Positions 7,851 through 16,389 of a DNA stretch of 64,000 nucleotides are shown piece by piece. The notes below the pieces were generated by a model. It was not told the DNA's origin and searched no databases. It saw only the letters and a program-made list of their open reading frames with translations. This DNA is from Streptomyces orinoci (GTDB lineage: Bacteria > Actinomycetota > Actinomycetes > Streptomycetales > Streptomycetaceae). The stretch lies in contig NZ_PHNC01000031.1 of the NCBI RefSeq assembly GCF_003121295.1, forward strand, positions 312,439-376,438, given 5' to 3'. Made by a program: the position numbers and the translations under genes. Position 1 is the stretch's first letter, and the number at the start of each line of letters is the position of its first letter.

Positions 7851-7968
7851 GGGTGTCTTCCTTGTCTGCCGACTGCTGACTGAGGTCCTTGCTGGGTCTC
7901 ACCCCACCCAACGGATCCTAAGGGGCGAGCATTCCCCTTGGTGGCACCGCAGCGGCGGCAGCGCTTGC

Positions 7969-8928
7969 TCAGGAGCGTGGCACGGTCTGGTGCGCCAGCA
8001 CCCGGCCCGGCACCGAGGGAGAAGCGGAAGCACAAGCCGCGGAGACCACATAGGCGTCTACCACCGAGTCATCGCCGGGATGCGGAAGCACCACCAGATA
8101 GGCCTCGGTCCCGGAGAAATTCTCCTGCCGGGTGGCCAGCGCGGGTTCGCTGCGGCCGATGCCCTCACTGACGCAGGCGGGGGCGGTGGTCCCGGAGTCC
8201 CGCAGGGTCTCGGAGGAGTTCTGGGCGCTCAGGCCGCGGCTCTCGCTGGGCTCATGAGAGTTCAGCAGGGTGTGCACTTGGCTCCGCAGATCGGCGGCGG
8301 CCAGGGTCTTCGCCGGGGTGGGGGTGCCCTGGTGCGCCCGGGTGCCGCCGTCCCCGCCGGACTGCAGCAGGAAGCTGCCCACCGAGATGACGGCGGCGGC
8401 ACAGGCGGTGCCCAGCAGGGCGCGGGGCCAGCGCCGCCTACGGCCCGGGCCGGTGGACGGACCGGCGGACGGACCGCGGCCGGGGCCGGTGGCCGCTCGT
8501 GGACGGGCCGGCGGACGGTCGCCGGTTTCACGTGAAACACGGTCGGTCGCGGTGGCCTTGGTGTTGGTGTTGCCCGATGCGGTTGCCACGGTTTCCGCTG
8601 CTTCCGCGGTTTCACGTGAAACCGGACCAGGAGCGGGCACCGTGGTTTCACGTGAAACGGTGCGCGGTGCGGTGGCGTCCAGCAGGGCCTCGGCGGCGAG
8701 GGCGGCGTCAATCCTTCCGGCCACGTCCGCGGGCATCCGTACCGGACCGGGCAGGGTGCCCAGGCTGCGGCGGATCTCGTCCAGTGAGCTGCGTACGTCC
8801 GTACAGAGTGCACAGCCGGCCAGGTGCTCCCTGAGGTCGGCGGTCCGCCCCGGAGGCAGGACCCCCTCGGTGAGTGCGGAGATCTCCGCGACCTCCGGGT
8901 GCCCGTCCGTGCCGGTCGTCGAGGTCAC
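7969..8928 (-). CDS. Anti-sigma factor for SigM (zinc-binding anti-sigma domain, membrane anchored)
   Basis: A 319-residue protein whose N-terminus carries an anti-sigma zinc motif: EISALTEGVLPPGRTADLREHLAGCALC, the His-x3-Cys-x2-Cys pattern at about residues 34-41. A single membrane segment (RALLGTACAAAVISVGSFLL) lies near residues 170-190, and an extracytoplasmic domain follows. It overlaps the upstream ECF sigma gene by four bases, so it is almost certainly the cognate regulator that holds SigM inactive. The linker between zinc motif and membrane segment contains VSRET three times, because three perfect parS sites are part of the coding sequence. The linker composition is otherwise low in complexity. 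Confidence 0.85.
   Translation of the reverse strand: MTSTTGTDGHPEVAEISALTEGVLPPGRTADLREHLAGCALCTDVRSSLDEIRRSLGTLPGPVRMPADVAGRIDAALAAEALLDATAPRTVSRETTVPAPGPVSRETAEAAETVATASGNTNTKATATDRVSRETGDRPPARPRAATGPGRGPSAGPSTGPGRRRRWPRALLGTACAAAVISVGSFLLQSGGDGGTRAHQGTPTPAKTLAAADLRSQVHTLLNSHEPSESRGLSAQNSSETLRDSGTTAPACVSEGIGRSEPALATRQENFSGTEAYLVVLPHPGDDSVVDAYVVSAACASASPSVPGRVLAHQTVPRS
8525..8538. promoter_or_regulatory. parS site inside the anti-sigma gene (1 of 3)
   Basis: A perfect GTTTCACGTGAAAC in the linker-coding part of the anti-sigma gene, read on the minus strand as VSRET. Confidence 0.95.
8609..8622. promoter_or_regulatory. parS site inside the anti-sigma gene (2 of 3)
   Basis: A perfect GTTTCACGTGAAAC, again encoding VSRET. 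It is 84 bases from the previous site, a multiple of three. Confidence 0.95.
8645..8658. promoter_or_regulatory. parS site inside the anti-sigma gene (3 of 3)
   Basis: A perfect GTTTCACGTGAAAC, 36 bases from the second site and in the same frame, encoding VSRET. Confidence 0.95.
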
Positions 8929-9632
8929 GCTCGTCCACCTCCGCCCTTCACTGGATCCGTGTCACTCTGCCCCGCCGCTGGTGGGACGGCCGTCCCCTGC
9001 GACCGGTTCCTTTCCCTGTCGGCGGGAGGGCTACCCCTGCCGGCGGGACGCAGATGGGTGAGCATGGGCAGCAGTCTGGCCCGGCCTCTGGCGCAGCGGC
9101 TCTTCACGGTGCCCACCGGTACGTCCAGGACGGCGGCCGCCTCGGCCACCGGGTAGCCCTGCATATCGACCAGGACCAGCGCGGCCCGCTGGTCGGGCGG
9201 CAGGGTGGCCAGGGCGCTGAGCAACTCGCGGTGCAGATCGCTGCGTTCGGCGGGTTCGGCGGCCGACTCATGGGGTTCCAGGAGCTGTTCCAGCCGTTCC
9301 GTCTCGGCGAGCGGTGCGGTGCGCCGGGCGGCGGCCTTACGGGCCCGGTCCAGGCAGGCGTTGACGGTGATGCGGTGCAGCCAGGTGGTGACGGCGGACT
9401 GGCCGCGGAAGGTGTGTGCGGCCCGGTAGGCGGAGACCAGGGCGTCCTGGACGGCGTCCGCGGCCTCCTCCCGGTCGCCCAGGGTGCGCAGGGCGACCGC
9501 CCAGAGCCGGTCGCGGTGGCGCCGGACGAGCTCGCCGAAGGCGTGCGGGTCGCCCGCGAGGTGCCGGGCGAGGAGTTCGCTGTCGTCCGTCTGGGGTCTT
9601 TGCCGCCGGTCGTCTGCAGTGATCGCACTCAC
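8925..9632 (-). CDS. sigM: ECF RNA polymerase sigma factor SigM
   Basis: A 235-residue extracytoplasmic-function sigma factor. Region 2 runs over about residues 25-95 (FGELVRRHRDRLWAVALRTL and REEAADAVQDALVSAYR, then TWLHRITVNACLDRAR). Region 4 follows near 140-190, with the recognition helix in YPVAEAAAVLDVPVGTVKSR. Location between the anti-sigma gene, trxBA and mviN matches sigM of Mycobacterium and Streptomyces, which gives the gene name; the target regulon is not visible here. The C-terminal 35 residues are a disordered tail. The start and stop overlap with the anti-sigma gene indicates translational coupling. Confidence 0.88.
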   Translation of the reverse strand: MSAITADDRRQRPQTDDSELLARHLAGDPHAFGELVRRHRDRLWAVALRTLGDREEAADAVQDALVSAYRAAHTFRGQSAVTTWLHRITVNACLDRARKAAARRTAPLAETERLEQLLEPHESAAEPAERSDLHRELLSALATLPPDQRAALVLVDMQGYPVAEAAAVLDVPVGTVKSRCARGRARLLPMLTHLRPAGRGSPPADRERNRSQGTAVPPAAGQSDTDPVKGGGGRA

Positions 9633-9724
9633 CCCGCCCAGAGAGCGCCGTCCCGCACCGGGGGAACGGCCGTTGCCAAGACCAACTTAGGCAGGAGGGG
9701 GTTTGGCTGGATAGGGGCAGCAAG

Positions 9725-9750
9725 GCCCGGCTGAAGAGGTTCAGCCGGGC
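9725..9750 (-). terminator. Hairpin behind the pseudokinase gene
   Basis: GCCCGGCTGAA (9725-9735) pairs with TTCAGCCGGGC (9740-9750) around GAGG. It lies 16 bases after the stop of the leftward gene at 9766. Confidence 0.7.
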
Positions 9751-9765
9751 TTTACCGATGGGTGG

Positions 9766-11460
9766 TCACTTGCCGAGGAACTGGACGTTGGTGATGGCCT
9801 GTTTGTAACCGGCCTCGGTGTAGGTGGCCGCATCGGCCTCGGCGTAGGGCACGGCGGTCATCCACAGCAGGACCCAGCGGGCCTTGGGCTGCTTGTTGAG
9901 CGCGAACTTGGCCGTGGTGCCCTTGGTCTTCACCGTCTTCAGCGGGGAGAGGTCCTTGGGCTGCCGGGACGGTGTCAGGCCGTCCACCGCGTAGAGCGAC
10001 ATGGCGGTGTAGTCGCCGCCCCAGCGCAGTTTGATGTCCACCTCGGAGAGCTTCTTCTCGGCGCCCAGGTCATAGACGATCCCCACGCCGTCCTTGTAGG
10101 GGGCGAGCTTGGGACCGTCCACGAAGGTGGCCGTGCGCCAGGGCTTGCCGTCACCGTGACCATAGGTGCTGCCCACCTGGTCAGGGTGCTGGCGCACCCC
10201 GTCGGTCACATACTCCTCGGCGCCGGCGATCTTCAGCTTCACCGGCTTCTGCTGCTTCTGCGACCCGTCGTCGCCGGAGAACGACGACCGCTGGTCATCA
10301 CTGTCACTGTGCTTGAGCAGGGCATCCGCCAGCTGCCAACTGCCCAGCCCCAGCGCCACGATGAGGATGGTGCTGACGATCCACTTGATCGCGGTGCCGG
10401 TGCGGCTCTGCAGCGGGGGCGGCGGGGTGACCGGCGCCGGCTGTGGACCGTAGGTGCCCGGCTGGTAGGTGGTGAGCCCATAGGCCGGGGCGGCGGGGAA
10501 CTCCGGCTCCGGCGGCCGGATCCGCGGCATCGCGGCGACCGCCTTGGCCAGCTCCTCCGGCGTGGTGCACGGCTGTTCCTGCCGTGAAGCGGTGGCCCCG
10601 TCGTTGACGAGCGCCCGCATCGCCAGCTGGGACAGGCCGCGGTGCACCCCCGCCCGCACCTGGTCGGGGGCGATCAGCCCGACGCCCTTGGGCAGGCCGG
10701 GCAGGCCATGGGCATTGCCCTCGTACGGCCAGCGCTGGGTGAGCGCGGCGTACAGCAGGGCGCCGATGGCCTCGGTGTCGGTGCGCTGGGGGTGCTCGGA
10801 GGTGATGCCGCGCAGCGCGGCCATCACGGCCAGGCCGCGGATGCGGTACTGGCCGGTTCCGGTGCGCAGTACGGCGCCCGGGCCCAGGCGCAGATGGGCC
10901 AGGCCCTCCCGGTGCGCGGCGGCCATGGCCTGGGACACCTGGCTGACGAGCTGGTACGCCTCATGCGGCGCCATGGGGCCGGAGCCGAGCAGGGTGGTCA
11001 GTTCGGTGGCGTCGGGCAGCCATTCATGGACGACGTAGACCAGGTCGTTCTCCTCCACCGCGTCCAGCACCTGGACGAAGCGGGGATCGCCGAGGAGCGC
11101 GGCGGAGCGGGCGGCGGCGAGCACCGAACGGGCCCGGGGGTGGTCGGCGGGCAGCAGGTGGACCCCGACGGCACGGCGCAGCTTCTCGTCCACCGCACGC
11201 CAGCTGCTGAATCCCTCCAGACGGGTGACGCACTCCTCCAGGCGGTACCTTCTGGCGAGCTTATGGCCGCTGTGCAGCTCCGGGCGCTGGGTGTCCTGGG
11301 CGGCACCCGTGCCGTCGGCACCCGTGCCTCCCTCTGGCGAGTTCTTCTCGGCCTCCGCCCCGTCGGCCGTGGCCTTGTCCGCCTTGGCGGTCAGCGACGC
11401 CTTGTCAGGGGTGTCGCTGCTGTCTGCCACGTCGACGGCAGCCGTGCTCCGTTCCGCCAC
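9766..11460 (-). CDS. Membrane pseudokinase linked to MurJ/MviN
   Basis: A 564-residue protein with an acidic N-terminus and a protein-kinase-like domain (about residues 68-310). A membrane segment (WIVSTILIVALGLGSWQLA, about 360-378) leads to an extracellular beta-rich domain (410-564) resembling the carbohydrate-binding or F5/8C-like fold. The kinase part lacks the catalytic signs. The place of the HRD motif reads LAHLRLGPGAVL near 187-198, no DFG is found, and the beta-3 lysine region reads VGVHLLPADH. It is therefore a pseudokinase. In Mycobacterium tuberculosis, MviN (Rv3910) carries an equivalent pseudokinase and extracellular domain fused to the flippase. Here they are separate proteins encoded 109 bases apart in the same direction, so a regulatory role toward MurJ is inferred. 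Confidence 0.8.
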   Translation of the reverse strand: MAERSTAAVDVADSSDTPDKASLTAKADKATADGAEAEKNSPEGGTGADGTGAAQDTQRPELHSGHKLARRYRLEECVTRLEGFSSWRAVDEKLRRAVGVHLLPADHPRARSVLAAARSAALLGDPRFVQVLDAVEENDLVYVVHEWLPDATELTTLLGSGPMAPHEAYQLVSQVSQAMAAAHREGLAHLRLGPGAVLRTGTGQYRIRGLAVMAALRGITSEHPQRTDTEAIGALLYAALTQRWPYEGNAHGLPGLPKGVGLIAPDQVRAGVHRGLSQLAMRALVNDGATASRQEQPCTTPEELAKAVAAMPRIRPPEPEFPAAPAYGLTTYQPGTYGPQPAPVTPPPPLQSRTGTAIKWIVSTILIVALGLGSWQLADALLKHSDSDDQRSSFSGDDGSQKQQKPVKLKIAGAEEYVTDGVRQHPDQVGSTYGHGDGKPWRTATFVDGPKLAPYKDGVGIVYDLGAEKKLSEVDIKLRWGGDYTAMSLYAVDGLTPSRQPKDLSPLKTVKTKGTTAKFALNKQPKARWVLLWMTAVPYAEADAATYTEAGYKQAITNVQFLGK

Positions 11461-11569
11461 CGCCGTTCCTGCCTCCCCATCCGTTGCGCCCTGTCCACAG
11501 CCACGTCAATTGTGCCCACAGTTCGACGCTATGCACGACACGTGAATACGGGCCAAGGTTGTGCTCCGG

Positions 11570-13783
11570 TCAACGGCCCAGGCGTCCGCGGACCATGCCC
11601 ACCATGGCGGTCAGCTCCTCGACGCGCATCCGCTTGGCCGCGATATAGAACACCGCGATCAGCAGCAGGCCGCCACCGGTCAGTGCGGCGAGCGAGCCGG
11701 TGACCCCGCCGCCCAGCGTCTGGCCGATGCCATAGGCGGCGACCCCGCTGATCAGTGCGGCGGGGACACAGGCCCCGGCCAGCCGGGCGTAGGTACGCAC
11801 CACCCGGGCCCCGTCCAGGTCGCCGCCAAGTCGCTTGCTCAGCCGCTTCCAAGCGACGCCGACTCCCACCGCGTACCCCAGTCCGTAGGAGACACCCATG
11901 CCGGCCACCGCCCACTGGGCGGGCAGCAGCAGATAGCTGAGGGCTGCGCCCGCCGCGTTGACGGCGGCGACGATCACCGTGTTGTAGAAGGGCGTGCGGG
12001 TGTCCTCGTAGGCGTAGAAGGCGCGGAGCACCACATACTGCACCGAGAAGGGGATCAGGCCGAGGCCGAAGGCCATCAGCACATGACCCATGGAGCGGGC
12101 GCTCTCCAGCCCGGAGGAGCCGAAGAGCAGGGTGCAGATCGGCACGCCCAGGGCGACAAAGCCGAAGGCCAGCGGCACGATGGCGACCGCCGAGGTGCGC
12201 AGCCCCTGGGAGATGTCGTCACGGACGGCCGCGGTGTCGCCGTCCACGGCGGAGCGGGAGAGCCTGGGCAGCATCGCCGCCATGATCGAGACGGTGAGGA
12301 TGGCCTGCGGCATGCCCCAGATCAGCTGGGCCTGGAGGTAGGCGGTGATGCCGGTGCCCTTGTACCCGTGGTTCTCGGCGGTGTGCCCGGCCGTGGTGGC
12401 CAGCTGGGTGACCACGATGTTGCCCGCCTGGTTGGCGAGGACGAAGAGCATGGTCCACTTGGCGAGCTTGGCGGCCTTGCCCAGGCCATGGCCGCGCCAG
12501 TCGAACCGCGGCCGGACCCGGAAGCCCGCCGCGTGCAGATAGGGGACCATCGCCAGGGCCTGGACAACCAGGCCGAGCAGGGTGCCCAGACCCAGCAGCC
12601 GCAGGCCCTCCGGCGGGATGTTGGTGACCGCCATGCCGCTGTGGGCGGCGGTGCCGTAGACCCAGATGAACAGGGCGCACGTCGTGATCACCACGATGTT
12701 GTTGAGGACCGGGGTCCACATCATGGCGCCGAAGCGGCCACGGGCATTGAGGATCTGGCCCATCACCACATGGATGCCCGTGAAGAAGATGGTGGGCATG
12801 CAGTAGCGGATGAAGGTCACGGTGACCGAGTTGGCCGCGGGGTCGTTGGCGAAGTCGTTGGAGACCATGCGGACCAGCAGCGGTGCGGCGGCCACACAGA
12901 GCACCACCAGGACGCCCAGGATCGCGGCCACCAGGGTCAGCAGCCGGTTGGCGTAGGCCTCGCCGCCGTCGTCGTCGTTCTTCATGGCCCGGACCAGCTG
13001 AGGCACGAACACCGAGTTCAGACCGCCGCCGATGGTCAGGAAGAAGATCATCGAGGGGACCATGTTGGCCGCCTGGTAGGTGTCGCCCAGCACACCGGCA
13101 CCCAGCGCCGCCACCAGCAGCGCCGACTTCACAAAGCCGGTCATCCGGGATACCAGCGTGCCCGCCGCCATCACCGCGCTGGACTTCAGCAGCCCGCCCG
13201 CCTTGCCGCCCTTGGCCGGGGCAGCCGCCGGGACCGGCTCCTGCTCGTCCAGCGGCTCGGCCGCCAGCGGCTCGGAGGGCGGCGGGACATACGGGCCGGG
13301 GCCCGGCACCGGCGCCTGCTGCTGTGCCTGCGGCGGCTGCGGTGCCTGCGCCGGCTCATAGGGCTGCGGCTGCTGCTGGTCGCGGTACAGATGCGCAAAG
13401 GCGTCCCGCTGCTGCTCGGGGGACTGGCCGGGGAAGCCGCCCACGATCAGCTGGGTCTGCTCCTCGGGTCCGTAACCGGGCGCCTGGGGCCAGGGCCGCT
13501 GCTGGGCGGCCTGGGTGGGTGCCTGCGCGGGGTCGTAGGAGGACTGGTCGTACGAGGACCGGTCGTACGCCTGGTCGAACGGCTGCTGGTACGGCGCGGG
13601 CGCGGCAGGCGCGGCGGGCGCCTGGCCCGGGTACGGGTCGGCGGTGTAGGCGTCCCGCAGGTAAGGGTCCTGGGCGTACGGCCCCGGCTGCTGCGGTTCC
13701 AGGGCGGGCGGAACCGGCGGGTACTGGGCCCGCTGGTCACCGCCCGCGCCCTGACCGCGGTCACCGTCGTACGGCGAGTTCAT
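11570..13783 (-). CDS. murJ: Lipid II flippase MurJ (MviN)
   Basis: A 737-residue MATE/MOP-superfamily flippase that moves lipid II to the outer face of the membrane for peptidoglycan synthesis. The first 195 residues are a cytoplasmic tail rich in Pro, Gln and Tyr that has no counterpart in E. coli MurJ. The transporter core begins near residue 198 with KSSAVMAAGTLVSRMTGFVK and shows about 14 hydrophobic segments. The conserved early Arg-containing motif and the later ILNARGRFGAMMWTPVLNNI support MurJ rather than a drug exporter. The neighbouring pseudokinase gene lies downstream, DUF6049 is 46 bases upstream, and the three look like one transcription unit. Confidence 0.93.
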   Translation of the reverse strand: MNSPYDGDRGQGAGGDQRAQYPPVPPALEPQQPGPYAQDPYLRDAYTADPYPGQAPAAPAAPAPYQQPFDQAYDRSSYDQSSYDPAQAPTQAAQQRPWPQAPGYGPEEQTQLIVGGFPGQSPEQQRDAFAHLYRDQQQPQPYEPAQAPQPPQAQQQAPVPGPGPYVPPPSEPLAAEPLDEQEPVPAAAPAKGGKAGGLLKSSAVMAAGTLVSRMTGFVKSALLVAALGAGVLGDTYQAANMVPSMIFFLTIGGGLNSVFVPQLVRAMKNDDDGGEAYANRLLTLVAAILGVLVVLCVAAAPLLVRMVSNDFANDPAANSVTVTFIRYCMPTIFFTGIHVVMGQILNARGRFGAMMWTPVLNNIVVITTCALFIWVYGTAAHSGMAVTNIPPEGLRLLGLGTLLGLVVQALAMVPYLHAAGFRVRPRFDWRGHGLGKAAKLAKWTMLFVLANQAGNIVVTQLATTAGHTAENHGYKGTGITAYLQAQLIWGMPQAILTVSIMAAMLPRLSRSAVDGDTAAVRDDISQGLRTSAVAIVPLAFGFVALGVPICTLLFGSSGLESARSMGHVLMAFGLGLIPFSVQYVVLRAFYAYEDTRTPFYNTVIVAAVNAAGAALSYLLLPAQWAVAGMGVSYGLGYAVGVGVAWKRLSKRLGGDLDGARVVRTYARLAGACVPAALISGVAAYGIGQTLGGGVTGSLAALTGGGLLLIAVFYIAAKRMRVEELTAMVGMVRGRLGR

Positions 13784-13829
13784 CGCTACCCCACCTCATC
13801 AGTCCGCGGCCGACCGGCCCCGCAACACG

Positions 13830-16169
13830 TCAATGTTCCACTTTCTCACCCGGACCGGACTGCTCACCGCTCGGCGTTCCGGTGTCCATGGTGCGGGCAC
13901 CGTCCCGGCCGGGCTCGCCGTCGCCGTTTCCATCACCGTCCCGGCCGCCCTCGCCGCCGGTGCCAGGCCCGTCGTTCCCCGCCGGGCGGGCGCCCGACCG
14001 CTTGCGCTTGAGGTAGATCCTCAGTCCCGCCAGCACCAGGAGCAGCACGCCACCGGCGATGACCAGGAGCACCATAGGGGTGATCGAGGTGACATGCACG
14101 GTGAAGGTCATGGTCTGGCCGAACTGCTGATTGTCGGCAGTGTAGAGGCGGGCCCGCACCACCACCGGACCGTTGGCGTAGGCCCGGGTCTCGAACTTCA
14201 CCGTCTGGCTGTGTCCGCCCTCGATTTTGATGGGCTGCGACTTGTCCACGCTCAGCCGGTTGGGCTGGCTGGACTCCAGCTCCAGGCGCAGCCCGGTGAT
14301 GCCCTGCAGCAGGCCGTTCTTCACGGTCACCGGGATGGTGGCGCTGCGCCCGGAGAGGGTGGCGTCGGACTTCTTGACCAGCTGCACCTGCCCGGTGAGG
14401 CCCTGCAGATAGTCCTGCACCCCGCCCCGGAAGGCGGCCCCGCCCGCGCTGTCGCCGCGCCAGGAGCTGGACATCTCCCGCATGATCGTGTTGCCGAAGG
14501 GGGTGACCACCCGGTCCTGGGCGGTCAGGATCACCTTGAAGCCGTCCAGGGTGTTCTGGGTGCGCTGGATGTCCTGGAAGGCCTGGGCGGGCAGTTCCCT
14601 GGCGCGCAGCGCGGCGGGGTAGGAGCCGGGGCCGGGGACCTGCTGGTTGGCGGACGGGTCCGGCTTGGCCTTGGCCGCGTCGCCGAGGTCCAGCGGCTGG
14701 GTCCAGCGGCCGTCCGACAGCGCGTGCAGGGCGGCCGCCATGGCCTGGGCCTGGCTGGTGGTGGGCATCCGCTGGGGGGCGACGATGATGCTGCGCTCGT
14801 TCTCCGGGGTCTGCTTGTTGACCATCAGGCTCTGCGCCAGGAACTGCTGTACGGCCAGCGAGGCGTCCCCGGCCCGGGTCAGATCGCCCTGGAAGGCGGT
14901 GGAGAGCCGGGCGTCGGCGACCACCGCGGTGTTGCCGCCGCCGATCTGCCGGGCGGCGGTGGGGGCGTAGGTGGAGCCGCCCGACTCGCGCAGGCTGTCG
15001 CTGCGGGCGATGACGTTGTGCGCTCCGGCCGAGGTGGCCACGTCCACGATGGAGGAGTCCACGGCGCCGTCCACCGGCCAGGCGAAGTCGGTGCGCGCCT
15101 TGACGCCGAGGATGGTGTCCACGGTGGTGGCCGCCAGCTCGGTGGCGGGCTGGAGGTGGGCGAGCGCGCCCGGGACGTCCTTGCCCCGGTGGGCCAGCGA
15201 GGCCAGATCGGGGTCGCCGAAGGGCAGGGCCACCACCTGGTGGTTCGCCACCGCGTTCTGCAACTGGCTGAGCCACTGCTTGGCGATCACCTGGCCGCGG
15301 CCCGGAGTGGTGCTGCCGCCCGGCCCGGCCACCTGGTAGCTCTTGGTCATCGCCTCGGCGGTGGCCAGCAGGTCCGGGTCGATCACCCAGGTGACCGGGA
15401 GGTCCTTGCCCAGCGCCACCAGCTGCTGGAGCCGGCCGCCGGGTGCCAGCTCCGCCGTCAGGTCGTCATTGCGGAAGATCGGCGTCTGCTGCTGGTCGGG
15501 TTCGGTACGGCCGGTCAGGCGGGTGCTGGAGATCAGCGGCCAGAGAAAGGTGAGCTGGGTCTTCTTGCCGTCGCCGGCCGAGGGCTGCCAGGGCAGCAGG
15601 GTGCGCTTGATGCCCAGGACCCGGTCATAGGGCTGGTCGGCGGTCTGGCCGGAGAGGGTCACGCCCAGCGGATAGATGCCGTCCTTGTCCAGGCCCAGGT
15701 CCTTGGCGGGCAGGCTCAGGCTGAACTCCCGGGTGATCCCGGGCGGCAGCTTGTCGATCTTCTGGGTGTGGCCGGAGAGCTCGGTGCCGTCCGAGGCCGG
15801 GGAGTAGCCGGTGCGCCCGGCGATGTCGTCGATATCGCTGCGGGTGCTCAGCAGCGAGCCCACCCGGAGCCCCACATGGGCGTCGGTGATCACCGACTTG
15901 CCGTTGTTGGTGACCGTTCCGGTGATCGTGATCTTGTCGCTCTGGGTGGGCGCGGCGGGAGTCAGCGAGTTCACCGAGACGCCCGCGGTACGCGAGCCGA
16001 TGGGCTCCGCATGGGCCGGGGGCGCGGCCGGCAGCTGGGCCAGGCCCAGGAAGAGCAGCACCCCGGCCAGCAGCACGGCCAGCGGACGGGACCGGCGCAG
16101 GGCAGGGGCGGACGGCGATTCCTGGGGCGTCACCTGGAAGGTTTCCCGGAAGTCTGCCGCCTCGGCCAC
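13830..16169 (-). CDS. DUF6049 family secreted/membrane protein
   Basis: A 779-residue protein of unknown function conserved beside mviN in actinobacteria (the Rv3909 position). It has a signal sequence (LAVLLAGVLLFLGLAQLPAAPPAHAEP, about residues 30-55). A large extracytoplasmic part starts with an Ig-like repeat (KITITGTVTNNGKSVI). A C-terminal membrane segment (MVLLVIAGGVLLLVLAGLRI) is followed by a basic stop and a cytoplasmic Gly/Asp tail. In mycobacteria, and as I recall in other Streptomyces, a NUDIX gene lies between this gene and pcnA. Here the 220-base gap has no such gene. Envelope biogenesis is a reasonable guess from the neighbours only. Confidence 0.8.
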   Translation of the reverse strand: MAEAADFRETFQVTPQESPSAPALRRSRPLAVLLAGVLLFLGLAQLPAAPPAHAEPIGSRTAGVSVNSLTPAAPTQSDKITITGTVTNNGKSVITDAHVGLRVGSLLSTRSDIDDIAGRTGYSPASDGTELSGHTQKIDKLPPGITREFSLSLPAKDLGLDKDGIYPLGVTLSGQTADQPYDRVLGIKRTLLPWQPSAGDGKKTQLTFLWPLISSTRLTGRTEPDQQQTPIFRNDDLTAELAPGGRLQQLVALGKDLPVTWVIDPDLLATAEAMTKSYQVAGPGGSTTPGRGQVIAKQWLSQLQNAVANHQVVALPFGDPDLASLAHRGKDVPGALAHLQPATELAATTVDTILGVKARTDFAWPVDGAVDSSIVDVATSAGAHNVIARSDSLRESGGSTYAPTAARQIGGGNTAVVADARLSTAFQGDLTRAGDASLAVQQFLAQSLMVNKQTPENERSIIVAPQRMPTTSQAQAMAAALHALSDGRWTQPLDLGDAAKAKPDPSANQQVPGPGSYPAALRARELPAQAFQDIQRTQNTLDGFKVILTAQDRVVTPFGNTIMREMSSSWRGDSAGGAAFRGGVQDYLQGLTGQVQLVKKSDATLSGRSATIPVTVKNGLLQGITGLRLELESSQPNRLSVDKSQPIKIEGGHSQTVKFETRAYANGPVVVRARLYTADNQQFGQTMTFTVHVTSITPMVLLVIAGGVLLLVLAGLRIYLKRKRSGARPAGNDGPGTGGEGGRDGDGNGDGEPGRDGARTMDTGTPSGEQSGPGEKVEH

Positions 16170-16375
16170 GCGCTCGCCCGTCTCTCGTCGTCGTCAGTGG
16201 TCGTCGGATGTGCGTCCACGAATGGTAACGAGATGCGCTGTGGCGAAGTGCTGCGGACCGGTGTGCAAGATCGCCACGAGGGTTCGATGTCCTGCTCTGA
16301 CTGGATTGTGAGGTGCGTCACCGGCCGCTCGCCCGGCGGGCCCTCGTCGGGAGGCCCCGTGGGCGCCTGGCCACG

Positions 16376-16381
16376 TACCCT
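16376..16381 (+). promoter_or_regulatory. Probable -10 box of a leaderless pcnA transcript
   Basis: TACCCT ends eight bases before the GTG start of pcnA, and no ribosome site is visible, which fits a leaderless mRNA. Confidence 0.4.
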
Positions 16382-16389
16382 TTCCTGTT

